NCBI RefSeq assembly: GCF_002117485.1
Contig: NZ_CP021030.1
Span: forward strand, 1,925,001 to 1,989,000
Origin: Rhizobium sp. NXC14
Lineage (GTDB): Bacteria; Pseudomonadota; Alphaproteobacteria; Rhizobiales; Rhizobiaceae
Length of the DNA: 64,000 nucleotides
Direction: 5' to 3'
This document shows positions 37,703 to 45,437 of the stretch, piece after piece. Each line of letters begins with the position of its first letter. Positions within the stretch are counted from its first letter, which is position 1. A program made the position numbers and the translations under genes. The notes below the pieces were generated by a model that saw nothing but the letters and a program-made list of their open reading frames with translations, was not told the DNA's origin and searched no databases.

Positions 37703-40279
37703 ATGACCTTCGATAACTCCATCCTTGAAACTCCACTCTTTGAACGTCAGCTTGAACTGGAACAGGAGATGAGAACCTCCGGTATCCAGAGGTTCAGAAC
37801 GAACGTCGAGAAGGCCTCCATGAAGGGGGCTATGAGCGACACGATCGCTGTCAATCGTCTCGTCGTCGAAGCTCACGAGAAGGTGGTCGCAGCCATCGAC
37901 GCATTTCTGGTCGAGGCCAAGAGCGGCGCGGCCGGTCGTCGCCACACGGCGTTAGCGTTCATCGATAAGCTCGATGTCGACACGGTCGCCAACATCACGG
38001 CTCGCGTCATCCTCGATGAGGTGACCCGCAAGTCGAACCTCACCAAGACCTCGCTCGCCATCGGCTCGATGCTGGAGAACGAGTTCAACTCCCGCAGGTT
38101 CGAAGAGGAGATGCCGAAGGCGCACAAGAAGTTCCTGAAGAAGGCGCAGAAGGAGAGCCTCGACCGGCGCAAGTGGTCGCATCTCCTGTACCCCGCACGG
38201 CTGCTCGGCGTTGAGCTGGAGGAGTGGAGCGAGAAGGATCGCATCCTCGTCGGTCTGAAGCTGGTCGACTTGTTCATCCAGGCAACCGGCCTGATCGAGA
38301 AGCAGGTGGTTCAGTCGGCCCGCTTCGGCACCCTCGAACTCCTCGTCGCGAACGACGCAACGCTGAAGTGGATGGAGACCGAGAACAGCAGGCTCGAACA
38401 CCTGTTTCCGATCTACATGCCCACCATCGTCCCGCCGAAGCCTTGGACCTCGCCCTTCGACGGCGGCTATTACACGGCCTTCCGTCGCCTGAAGCTGGTC
38501 AAGACCCATAACCAGCAGTACCTCGAAGAGCTGGCCAACCGCGACCTGTCAGAGGTCTATGAGGCGATCAACGCCTTGCAGGACACCGCCTGGGCGATCA
38601 ACACCCAGGTTCTGGACGTGGTCCGCACCCTCTATGAGGCTGGTGCCGGCGTTGCTGGCCTGCCTCAGGCTGACAAGTTGCCGATGCCCGCGCGTCCTCA
38701 TTGGCTGCCCGAGGGCGGCGAGAAGCTGAAGACCGAGGACATGACCGAGGAGCAGCTCGAAGAGTTCAAGGCGTGGAAGGCTGAGACGCACCGGACGCAC
38801 GTCGAGAACGCTGCGGTCTCTGGTCGTCGGGCCAGCTTCCTGCGCACCCTGGGTGTCGCTGAGAAGTTCAAGGGGGAGGAGGCCTTCTACTACCCCCACA
38901 CCCTCGACTGGCGTGGCCGAGCCTATCCGCTCCCGCTGTATCTGACCCCTCAGGGCAACGATCTGCAGCGTGGCTTGCTCACCTTCTCGAACGCTGTTCC
39001 GATCCACGATCAGGAAGCGGCCGAGTGGCTGGCGATCCACGGTGCCGGCTGCTGGGGCTACGATAAGGTCGACATGGAGGAGCGTGTGCAGTGGGTGTTG
39101 CGGAACGAGGAGCAGATCATCGCCTCGGCTGAGAACCCCTATGACAACCGCTTCTGGATGGACGCGGACAAGGGCGAGAAGAAGTGGCAGTTCCTTGCGT
39201 TCTGCTTCGAGTGGGCTGGCCTCAAGCGCGAAGGCTATGGCTATATGTCCTGCCTTCCGATCCAGATGGACGGCACCTGCAACGGCCTTCAGAACTTCTC
39301 CGCAATGCTCCTCGACGAGGTCGGTGGCGCTGCGGTCAACCTCATCCCTGCCGATGAGCCGCAGGACATCTATCAGCGGGTCTGCGATATCGTCTGCGAA
39401 CAGCTCGCTCGCGATCTCAACAGCACCGATCTGGTCGTCCTCAAGGGCAAGACTGACAGCGGAGAGGAGTACGAGAAGGTGGTCTGCACGGTCGCTGAGA
39501 TGGCTGCCGGATGGCTCCCGAAGATGGGCCGAAAGGTCACCAAGCGGCCGGTCATGACGCTGGCCTATGGGGCACGTCGCTTCGGCTTCGTGTCTCAGGT
39601 CGACGAGGACACCATCAAGGACTGGCGGGCTGGCTCTCCCGAGAGCTACCCCTTCGTCAGCCGGGGCGATGACGGAAAGCCCACCGACTATGGCTACAAG
39701 GCAGCCCAGTATATGGGCGGTCTGATCTGGGACTCGGTCGGTGAGGTCGTGGTCAAAGCTCGCGAGGCCATGGACTGGCTTCAGGCTGCCTCTCAGGTTG
39801 CCTCGAAGGAGGGACTTCCAATCAACTGGTCAACGCCCGTAGGCTTCCTCGTGCAGCAGGCCTACCGTGTGCCGAACACGAAGCGAGTGGACACGACGTT
39901 CAACTCGCAGCGCATTCGCCTCACGTATCAGCACGGGGTAGGGAAGATCGACAGTCGCCGGCAGGCGTCTGGTATCAGCCCGAACTGGGTCCACTCGCTC
40001 GACGCCTCGCACCTGATGAAGACCATTGGGCGAAGCAAGCGCGAAGGGATCAACTCCTTCTCGATGATCCACGACAGTTACGGCACCCACGCGGGCAATG
40101 CCTGGGCTCTCGCACGGTACCTTAGGGAGGAGTTTGTCCAGATGTACTCACAGGTGGATGTATTGGCTCGCTTTAAGGAGGAACTGGAGGCCCAGACTGG
40201 GGAGAAGCTCCCCGACCTGCCGGCCAAGGGCAACCTCGATCTCAATCAGGTTCTTGAGAGCCCGTTTTTCTTTGCCTGA
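37703..40279 (+). CDS. T7-like single-subunit DNA-directed RNA polymerase
   Basis: An 858-residue enzyme (T7 gp1 is 883) that transcribes phage genes from its own promoters. Landmarks: DWRGRAYPLPLYLTPQ, the first catalytic Asp in QMDGTCNGLQNFSAMLLDE (about residue 520), the O-helix region VTKRPVMTLAYGARRFGF (about 611), GISPNWVHSLDASHL, the second catalytic Asp in MIHDSYGTHAG (about 789) and the C-terminal FFFA with the conserved Phe-Ala end. It is the first prophage gene after the junction, where T7 and relatives place it. No frame damage is seen. Confidence 0.98.
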   Translation: MTFDNSILETPLFERQLELEQEMRTSGIQRFRTNVEKASMKGAMSDTIAVNRLVVEAHEKVVAAIDAFLVEAKSGAAGRRHTALAFIDKLDVDTVANITARVILDEVTRKSNLTKTSLAIGSMLENEFNSRRFEEEMPKAHKKFLKKAQKESLDRRKWSHLLYPARLLGVELEEWSEKDRILVGLKLVDLFIQATGLIEKQVVQSARFGTLELLVANDATLKWMETENSRLEHLFPIYMPTIVPPKPWTSPFDGGYYTAFRRLKLVKTHNQQYLEELANRDLSEVYEAINALQDTAWAINTQVLDVVRTLYEAGAGVAGLPQADKLPMPARPHWLPEGGEKLKTEDMTEEQLEEFKAWKAETHRTHVENAAVSGRRASFLRTLGVAEKFKGEEAFYYPHTLDWRGRAYPLPLYLTPQGNDLQRGLLTFSNAVPIHDQEAAEWLAIHGAGCWGYDKVDMEERVQWVLRNEEQIIASAENPYDNRFWMDADKGEKKWQFLAFCFEWAGLKREGYGYMSCLPIQMDGTCNGLQNFSAMLLDEVGGAAVNLIPADEPQDIYQRVCDIVCEQLARDLNSTDLVVLKGKTDSGEEYEKVVCTVAEMAAGWLPKMGRKVTKRPVMTLAYGARRFGFVSQVDEDTIKDWRAGSPESYPFVSRGDDGKPTDYGYKAAQYMGGLIWDSVGEVVVKAREAMDWLQAASQVASKEGLPINWSTPVGFLVQQAYRVPNTKRVDTTFNSQRIRLTYQHGVGKIDSRRQASGISPNWVHSLDASHLMKTIGRSKREGINSFSMIHDSYGTHAGNAWALARYLREEFVQMYSQVDVLARFKEELEAQTGEKLPDLPAKGNLDLNQVLESPFFFA

Positions 40280-40283
40280 ATGC

Positions 40284-40297
40284 ATGCACGGGTGAAT
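40284..40297. promoter_or_regulatory. Palindromic element, copy 3 (weaker)
   Basis: ATGCACGGGTGAAT, directly after the RNA polymerase stop and 32 nt before promoter P3. The left arm has one mismatch to the consensus. Confidence 0.45.
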
Positions 40298-40329
40298 TTA
40301 ATATCGACCAAGGTGATCCCTCTGAGGGG

Positions 40330-40349
40330 GATTACCACCCACTTAAGCA
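40330..40349 (+). promoter_or_regulatory. Phage RNA polymerase promoter P3
   Basis: GATTACCACCCACTTAAGCA, the best consensus copy, 51 nt after the RNA polymerase gene. It drives the early/metabolism block. Confidence 0.8.
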
Positions 40350-40386
40350 AACCCACGGCGCGGCCTCAGAACACGGGGCTTCAGCC

Positions 40387-40404
40387 GATTACCCCCCTTA
40401 AGCA
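40387..40404 (+). promoter_or_regulatory. Promoter-like element P4 with a 2-bp deletion
   Basis: GATTACCCCCCTTAAGCA lacks the AC of the CACTTAAG block. Phage polymerases tolerate spacing changes poorly, so it is probably weak or dead. Confidence 0.45.
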
Positions 40405-40431
40405 AATAGCTCAAACAGCAGGTCTCATCAC

Positions 40432-40593
40432 ATGAACAACTCCGACGCCCACAAGGCTCAGAGCGCGCTCGGTCGCGCTATCGCTCTCTGGAATACCGGA
40501 CGCGAAATCTCTTTCCAGCACGGCCAGGAGCTGCGCGAAGACGGCTACGACGTGGCTGCCCTCCGTCGCTTCCACTTCAAGCTCGCCATCTGA
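40432..40593 (+). CDS. Small phage protein (53 aa)
   Basis: A 53-codon frame (MNNSDAHKAQSALGRAIALW...HFKLAI) directly after P3/P4, with no competing gene on either strand. It is helical and mildly charged, with no recognised family. Small host-directed proteins are typical here in T7-like genomes. Confidence 0.6.
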   Translation: MNNSDAHKAQSALGRAIALWNTGREISFQHGQELREDGYDVAALRRFHFKLAI

Positions 40594-40608
40594 GGAGCAG
40601 CCAGCCTG

Positions 40609-41286
40609 ATGATCAAGTTGACCCCCGCGATCTACGGCGCAGCCCCCAAGGAATTGGGCTGCATCGAGCTGGACACCAGCGAAATGATGTTCTGGCTTTA
40701 CCTCCCCATCAAGGTGGCAGGCACACGCTCGGACAAGCTGCCCAAGCAGTTGCAGAAATATGATGAGCTGATCGACATTGTCTTCGACGATGTTCGAGAG
40801 AGCTTCGGCATGCAGCGCTGGCGCGAGAGCTTCGTCTATCTCTCCGTCAAAATCCTCCACGTAACCCCAGATGCCCCCGGCAATCGTCCTGGCTGGCACT
40901 CTGACGGCTTCCTGACGAACGACCTGAACTACATCTGGGCCGACCGTAATCCGACCGAGTTCCTGATCACGGAGGGGACACGTATCAGCGTCCCTGAGGA
41001 TCACAAGGAGTCCATGACTGCCTTTGAGTTCTGGGCAAACAACATCTCGAACAAGGGCGACCGGCTTGAACACGCCAAGGTGAACCACCTCTATCGCCTC
41101 GATCAGACGAACATCCATCGGGTGTCGCTGAACGTCGAGAGCGGGAAGCGGGCGTTCATCAAGGTCTCGGTCTCCGACAAGCCTTACGTCCAGCTCGGCA
41201 ACTCCATCAACCACGATCTGCCTGAACACCCGCTGCCTTCACTGGAGCGGCAGGCCGAGCGCAATTGCCCGCAAGGGAAGATGTGA
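40609..41286 (+). CDS. Probable 2OG-Fe(II) oxygenase-like phage protein
   Basis: A 225-residue protein. I read an iron-binding facial triad: HSD (His97, Asp99) in RPGWHSDGF and His170 in NIHRVSLNVESGKRAFIKVS, with Arg181 eleven residues on, where 2-oxoglutarate-dependent oxygenases bind the co-substrate. Beta-strand-rich flanks fit the double-stranded beta-helix fold. Such enzymes in phages modify DNA bases or proteins; the substrate is unknown. The call is based on motif spacing only. It overlaps the next gene by 1 nt (TGATG). Confidence 0.6.
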   Translation: MIKLTPAIYGAAPKELGCIELDTSEMMFWLYLPIKVAGTRSDKLPKQLQKYDELIDIVFDDVRESFGMQRWRESFVYLSVKILHVTPDAPGNRPGWHSDGFLTNDLNYIWADRNPTEFLITEGTRISVPEDHKESMTAFEFWANNISNKGDRLEHAKVNHLYRLDQTNIHRVSLNVESGKRAFIKVSVSDKPYVQLGNSINHDLPEHPLPSLERQAERNCPQGKM

Positions 41287-41462
41287 TGACCCACTCCCGC
41301 ATCGGCAAGGTCACTTTCAAGTCCCCGCGTTCGGGGGCGTTCGGAAGAACCATCGTCCCGGCTCGTTCGGGCCGAGGCTATGTCCACCAATACTTCAAGC
41401 GCATATCGGAACTCGAATGGGTGCCCATCACCCTCCTCGAATACGTGCGCTCCACCCGCTGA
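41286..41462 (+). CDS. Hypothetical phage protein (58 aa)
   Basis: A 58-residue basic protein (MTHSRIGKVTFKSPRSGAFG... to ...LLEYVRSTR) with Arg/Lys-rich composition. Its start overlaps the preceding stop (TGATG), so it is translationally coupled. No family is recognised. Confidence 0.6.
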   Translation: MTHSRIGKVTFKSPRSGAFGRTIVPARSGRGYVHQYFKRISELEWVPITLLEYVRSTR

Positions 41463-41494
41463 TCATCAGCCCTCGACATCTGAGAGAAAACAAC

Positions 41495-42292
41495 ATGTTC
41501 CACAAGTCCGTTACCGTCGTACCGTCTAGCCTCAATTGCCTGACACGCTCCGGCGCTGTCACGCTCGCCACGGTCAACACGAAGACCCACCTCAACCTGA
41601 TCGTCAGCAAGCCTGATCTGACCCTTTCTCCTGCTGAAGCGCAGCAGCTCCGCGATCTGTTGATCGAAGCCTACCCTCTCGAAGCCCCCGCAACGACCAA
41701 GTTCAAGGCCGGCGACAAGGTCACCTACAAGGCCATCGTCGGCTACGGTGCGCGCGGCATGGACGGCCGGAAAGGCGTGGTCGAGTCAGCCCAGGCTGGC
41801 GGCTGGTTCATGGTCAAGTTCGTCGGTGGCCCGTTCGACAGTCTGATCAAGGTCCACGAGAACTTCCTCGAACTGCAGCCGGCAACTTCGACCCAGCATG
41901 TCGGAGGCTTCAGGATCGGTGACCGTGTTCGTCGTCTCCAGGGCAGCCGGAAGGGCGAGGTCTTCACCGTAACTGAATTCAACAGCAGCCTCACGGAGCT
42001 GAAGGTCGACGGCATGACAGGCTGGCGGATGCCGAAGTACTTCGAACCCGTCACTGAAGCCGTCCAGGCACCTGCAGTCCCCGTCACCGGTCGATTCATC
42101 GTCGCCGCCCTCGAAGGCACCACCTACGCCCCCGGCAGCAAGCCGAAGGTCCACCTCACGAACACGGCTGCCGAGGCCGAGGCACAGCGCTTGGCCAAGG
42201 AAATCGGCGGGACCTACCACGTCCTCAAGGCCACCTTCGAAGCCAGCCGCGAGAAGCCGGTGATCCCCCCGGTCAAGACGGCGAAGCTTTAA
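41495..42292 (+). CDS. Hypothetical phage protein with two KOW/SH3-like segments
   Basis: A 265-residue protein. Two similar blocks, KFKAGDKVTYKAIVGYG...GVV (about 70) and FRIGDRVRRLQGSRKGEVFTV (about 143), look like small beta-barrels of KOW/SH3 type, which often contact nucleic acid or RNA polymerase. The C-terminal part (AAEAEAQRLAKEIGGTYHVL) is a separate small domain. The ATG at 41,495 follows GAGAG. It is followed by palindrome copy 4 and a strong terminator. A link to transcription is only suggested by the fold guess. Confidence 0.6.
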   Translation: MFHKSVTVVPSSLNCLTRSGAVTLATVNTKTHLNLIVSKPDLTLSPAEAQQLRDLLIEAYPLEAPATTKFKAGDKVTYKAIVGYGARGMDGRKGVVESAQAGGWFMVKFVGGPFDSLIKVHENFLELQPATSTQHVGGFRIGDRVRRLQGSRKGEVFTVTEFNSSLTELKVDGMTGWRMPKYFEPVTEAVQAPAVPVTGRFIVAALEGTTYAPGSKPKVHLTNTAAEAEAQRLAKEIGGTYHVLKATFEASREKPVIPPVKTAKL

Positions 42293-42300
42293 CTACACCA

Positions 42301-42314
42301 ATCCACCCGTGGAT
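42301..42314. promoter_or_regulatory. Palindromic element, copy 4
   Basis: ATCCACCCGTGGAT, symmetric in all six outer pairs, between the hypothetical gene and the terminator before the ssDNA-binding protein. Confidence 0.65.
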
Positions 42315-42320
42315 TTTTTC

Positions 42321-42352
42321 AGCCCCTTCGCCAGCCGGTGAGGGGGCTTTTC
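42321..42352 (+). terminator. Rho-independent terminator before the ssb gene
   Basis: A 12-bp stem (AGCCCCTTCGCC / GGTGAGGGGGCT, with G-T pairs) with loop AGCC, followed by TTTTCCTTTTT. Confidence 0.85.
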
Positions 42353-42377
42353 CTTTTTCTCCAGCAGGACTTTCCAT

Positions 42378-43088
42378 ATGGCAGACAAGAAGAAGAACCC
42401 GTCGCTCAACTCCCCTCGCGGTCCCCTGAAGTTCCCGAAGATCGACAAGGTCGACTACGGCACGAAGGAATACCCGAAGCCGAACGGCGAGTACTCCACA
42501 AAGCTGGTGCTCGAAGCTGACGCACCGGCAACCAAGGCCTTCATCGCCGCCCTGATGCCGCACTATCAGGCCGCAATGGAAGAGGCCGCAGCGAAGTTCA
42601 AGGAACTCAAGGTCGAGACCCGCAAGAAGCTCGGCAAGGTCACCGAGAACGACCTGTTCACGACCCTCTACGATCAGGAAACCGAGCAGCCGACCGGCTA
42701 CATCGAATTCAAGTTCGCGATGGCTGCGAGCGGCGAGCGCAAGGATAAGACGAAGTGGGCCGCAAAGCCTGCGATCTTCGACGCTAAGGGCAAGCCGATG
42801 GTCAAGGTCCCGGAAATCTGGTCAGGCACCGAGGCCAAGGTCTCGTTCGAATGCCAGCCGTACTTCATCCCAGGCACTGGCGCGGCCGGCCTCAAGCTGA
42901 AGCTGAAGGCTGTTCAGATCATCGACCTCGTCTCCGGTGGTCAGCGCTCCGCATCGAGCTACGGCTTCGGTGCCGAGGACGGCTACGAATACGAAGAGCC
43001 GGCGACCGAGGAGAACGAGAGCGGCTTCGGTGATGAGAGCGGCGAGGACACCTCGTCGAAGACCATCGACGACGACATCCCGTTCTAA
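42378..43088 (+). CDS. T7 gp2.5-like single-stranded DNA-binding protein
   Basis: A 236-residue protein (T7 gp2.5 is 232) with an OB-fold-type N-terminal two thirds and a strongly acidic C-terminus ending DDDIPF. The acidic tail with a terminal Phe is the hallmark by which gp2.5 contacts the DNA polymerase and primase-helicase. It lies just before endonuclease I, as in T7. It coats single strands and coordinates replication. Confidence 0.9.
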   Translation: MADKKKNPSLNSPRGPLKFPKIDKVDYGTKEYPKPNGEYSTKLVLEADAPATKAFIAALMPHYQAAMEEAAAKFKELKVETRKKLGKVTENDLFTTLYDQETEQPTGYIEFKFAMAASGERKDKTKWAAKPAIFDAKGKPMVKVPEIWSGTEAKVSFECQPYFIPGTGAAGLKLKLKAVQIIDLVSGGQRSASSYGFGAEDGYEYEEPATEENESGFGDESGEDTSSKTIDDDIPF

Positions 43089-43095
43089 GGATCAC

Positions 43096-43506
43096 ATGAC
43101 CTACCGCACATCCGCAGCAGGACTGCGCGCGGTGGGCATTCGAGAGGGCTTCCGCTCCGGTCTTGAGGACAAGGTGGGCGATCAGCTTCGGGCGCAGGGC
43201 ATCAACCCGCGCTACGAGGAGGTCGTCATCCCTTACGTCAAGCCCGAGCGGAAGGCCAAGTACACCCCAGACTTTCAGCTCCCGAACGGTATCTTCATCG
43301 AAACCAAGGGGCGCTTCGTAACCGAGGACCGGCAGAAGCATCTGCTGGTCAAGACGCAGCACCCCGAGCTGGACATCCGGTTCGTCTTCTCGAACCCCAA
43401 AGCCCGCATCTCCAAGACATCACAAACAACCTACGCCGATTGGTGCCTGAAGCACGGCTTCAAGTTCGCGGCGAAGGTCATCCCCCAGGAATGGATCGAT
43501 GAGTAG
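43096..43506 (+). CDS. T7 endonuclease I-like Holliday-junction resolvase
   Basis: A 136-residue protein (T7 gp3 is 149). All catalytic residues are present with T7 spacing: Glu24, Asp59 (YTPDFQL), Glu69 and Lys71 (FIETKGR), each four above T7 E20/D55/E65/K67. In T7 it resolves branched DNA and degrades host DNA. The ATG at 43,096 has AAGGA before it. Its end overlaps the lysozyme start by 8 nt. Confidence 0.93.
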   Translation: MTYRTSAAGLRAVGIREGFRSGLEDKVGDQLRAQGINPRYEEVVIPYVKPERKAKYTPDFQLPNGIFIETKGRFVTEDRQKHLLVKTQHPELDIRFVFSNPKARISKTSQTTYADWCLKHGFKFAAKVIPQEWIDE

Positions 43507-44119
43507 CATGTTCACACCTCGCAAGGTGACCTCCTACCTCGTCGTGCATTGCTCGGCCACGCAGCCCAAGATGGACATCGGCGCGAAGGAAATCCGCCAG
43601 TGGCATCGCGAGAAGGGCTGGATCGATATCGGCTACCACTTCGTCATCCGCCGCGATGGCACGGTGGAACTCGGCCGGCCCGAGAATGTGGTCGGCGCTC
43701 ACGTCGAAAACCACAACTCCAATTCAATCGGCATCTGCCTCGTTGGCGGTGTCGATGCAAACATGAAGGCGCAGAACAACTTCACGCCGGCCCAGTTCGC
43801 CACGCTCGCGATCAAGCTCCGTGAGCTGCGCGGCAAGTACCCTGGGGTCACCGTTCAGGGACACCGGGATTTCCCAGGTGTGAAGAAGGACTGCCCGTCG
43901 TTCGATGTCCGCAAATGGATCAACGAGACCGGCGTTTTCGAGACCTCGCATGTGCCGGCTGAACCGGACGCCCGAGCAGTAGAGATCACCAGCGCCACCC
44001 CCACGATTTTCAGTCTGGCGAAGAAGTACGGAACGACCGTCGAGGCAATCCTCAAGGTCAACCCGCACGTCGACCCAGCAAAGCTGAAGGTCGGTCAGGT
44101 CATCCGCCTCCCGGGCTGA
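43499..44119 (+). CDS. T7 lysozyme-like N-acetylmuramoyl-L-alanine amidase with LysM
   Basis: A 206-residue protein. The N-terminal 150 residues are an amidase-2 domain matching T7 gp3.5: zinc ligands His17, His122 and Cys132, with Tyr46 and Lys130 (T7: H17, H122, C130, Y46, K128). That numbering supports the start at 43,499. A LysM domain (about 159-206; IFSLAKKYGTTVEAILKVNP) is added at the C-terminus, which T7 lacks. T7 lysozyme both cuts the cell wall and inhibits T7 RNA polymerase; whether this one does both is unknown. Confidence 0.93.
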   Translation: MSSMFTPRKVTSYLVVHCSATQPKMDIGAKEIRQWHREKGWIDIGYHFVIRRDGTVELGRPENVVGAHVENHNSNSIGICLVGGVDANMKAQNNFTPAQFATLAIKLRELRGKYPGVTVQGHRDFPGVKKDCPSFDVRKWINETGVFETSHVPAEPDARAVEITSATPTIFSLAKKYGTTVEAILKVNPHVDPAKLKVGQVIRLPG

Positions 44120-44137
44120 TTACCACCCACTTAAGCT
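44118..44137 (+). promoter_or_regulatory. Phage RNA polymerase promoter P5
   Basis: GATTACCACCCACTTAAGCT, overlapping the last 2 nt of the amidase gene. Start is predicted at G44,135, only 16 nt before a hairpin terminator. Confidence 0.75.
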
Positions 44138-44150
44138 GACCTCCAACTGG

Positions 44151-44186
44151 CCCTCACGGTTCCCTCCGTGGGGGTCTTTTCGTTTT
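44151..44186 (+). terminator. Terminator or attenuator just downstream of P5
   Basis: A perfect 9-bp stem (CCCTCACGG / CCGTGGGGG, one G-T pair) with a 6-nt loop and TCTTTTCGTTTTT. It ends transcripts from upstream and lies in the leader of P5. Confidence 0.8.
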
Positions 44187-44213
44187 TACGACCTCAACTC
44201 CCGAGAGATCACC

Positions 44214-44891
44214 ATGACGCAATACGCTGTTGGCACACATGTTCGCCACACGAAATTCCCGCAATACGGCATTGGCCGCGTCCGCTTCTGCCACACAAAC
44301 GGCACCTCAATGGCTGTCGAGTTCGAGAACCCCACGATGCTCGGCCATGATTGCGCCGGCCATGGTAAGCCGAACCACTGCCGCTGGTCCAAGGCCAATA
44401 GCCTTGAACTGATCAACCCCTTCAAGGCCGGCGACACGGTACTCGTTTGCGCGTTCGAAGACCGCAGCCAGCCTGATTTCTTCTACGAACATGGCTTCGC
44501 GGGGCGGCAGGGTGTTGTTGATTACGCCCACAAAGACGCGACGGTCACTGTTACGGTGTCGGGCTTCAACTACAACCAGTATGTACCCGCCGCTGACCTC
44601 ACGCTGGTCAAGGTCGACCCCGTCGAGGCAGTCAAGAAGGCAACCCCGAAGGTCAGGACCATCGTCTTCCAGTCGGGCAGCCAGTGCGACCGTCTGGTCA
44701 AGTACCTGATTGCAGGCAACTCCATCACCCCACTCGTGGCCCGTCAGTTGTTCGGCGTCGAGCGCCTCGCAGCTCGCATCCTCGAAATCAAGAAGGCCGG
44801 CCACAAGGTCACCTCGACGATCAAGACCGATGTCAACGGCAAGGTCTACGCCGAGTACGCCCTTCGCAAGGCTGGGAGGGTCTACGCATGA
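44214..44891 (+). CDS. Hypothetical phage protein with a C-terminal HTH-like domain
   Basis: A 225-residue protein. The N-terminal part has two short beta-rich blocks (VGTHVRHTKFPQYGIGRVRF; FKAGDTVLVCAFEDR) resembling small barrel domains. Residues about 160-225 (GNSITPLVARQLFGVERLAARILEI) look like the helix-turn-helix domain found in many phage proteins, followed by a wing. DNA binding is likely; the target is unknown. It is the first gene behind P5, and could be considered as a regulator. It overlaps the next gene by 4 nt. Confidence 0.6.
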   Translation: MTQYAVGTHVRHTKFPQYGIGRVRFCHTNGTSMAVEFENPTMLGHDCAGHGKPNHCRWSKANSLELINPFKAGDTVLVCAFEDRSQPDFFYEHGFAGRQGVVDYAHKDATVTVTVSGFNYNQYVPAADLTLVKVDPVEAVKKATPKVRTIVFQSGSQCDRLVKYLIAGNSITPLVARQLFGVERLAARILEIKKAGHKVTSTIKTDVNGKVYAEYALRKAGRVYA

Positions 44892-45058
44892 CCCAGAAGC
44901 TCCTCGGCTATCTCGCTTGGGACTACGCAACGAACACGCCGAAGAGCGGCACCCGCCGCTTCAAGGTCTGGACCACTGCGAAGGAAGCCTCCCGCTCCAT
45001 CCCTGATGGCTCGAACCGCTACGGTGTGAAGCCAATCTATGTGGAGGTTGAGGAATGA
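44888..45058 (+). CDS. Hypothetical phage protein (56 aa)
   Basis: A 56-residue protein (MTQKLLGYLAWDYATN...KPIYVEVEE) with ATGA overlaps at both ends, placing it in a coupled string of small genes. No family is recognised. Confidence 0.6.
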   Translation: MTQKLLGYLAWDYATNTPKSGTRRFKVWTTAKEASRSIPDGSNRYGVKPIYVEVEE

Positions 45059-45255
45059 AGGACTTCATCGACCAAGAACTCGCAGTAGGTGATCGTGTTG
45101 TGCATGGCGTGGGCGGTCGCGGTGGCGGTCTCTCCGGCCCCTACAAGGTCGTCGGCTTCACCGAGCAGATGGTGAAGATCGACTACAAGAGAGCGTGGCG
45201 TAAGGAAGACTACTCGCTGGTCGCTCCGCATTGCCTCGTGAAGGTGGCACCATGA
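45055..45255 (+). CDS. Hypothetical phage protein (66 aa)
   Basis: A 66-residue protein with a barrel-like start (LAVGDRVVHGVGGRGGG) and basic middle (IDYKRAWRKEDY). It overlaps the genes on both sides by 4 nt. Function is unknown. Confidence 0.6.
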   Translation: MKDFIDQELAVGDRVVHGVGGRGGGLSGPYKVVGFTEQMVKIDYKRAWRKEDYSLVAPHCLVKVAP

Positions 45256-45434
45256 GCAGGGCGATGCACGAGTTCCTCAGCGGCTTCTTCGCGATGGCCG
45301 TCGTCCTCAGCCTATTTCTGTTCATGATCGTCACGGCCATCCTCGCCTTCAAGGCGCTCGGCCCGCTGGTCGGGGCCGTGGTCGTGATCTTCTGGGCCTC
45401 TGTCATCAGCGGCCTGAGGGACGCCCTGAAGTAA
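45252..45434 (+). CDS. Small two-helix phage membrane protein (60 aa)
   Basis: A 60-residue protein with two hydrophobic helices (FFAMAVVLSLFLFMIVTAIL and LVGAVVVIFWASVISGL) and little else. Size and topology fit a class II holin, but the location before the primase gene is not diagnostic. The ATG overlaps the previous stop. Confidence 0.6.
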   Translation: MSRAMHEFLSGFFAMAVVLSLFLFMIVTAILAFKALGPLVGAVVVIFWASVISGLRDALK

Positions 45435-45437
45435 CCC

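Noticed and set aside
42301..42319. Palindrome copy 4 as a terminator, since it is followed by TTTTTT
   Set aside because: The loop would be only 2 nt and the other copies have no T-run; a proper terminator follows at 42,321.
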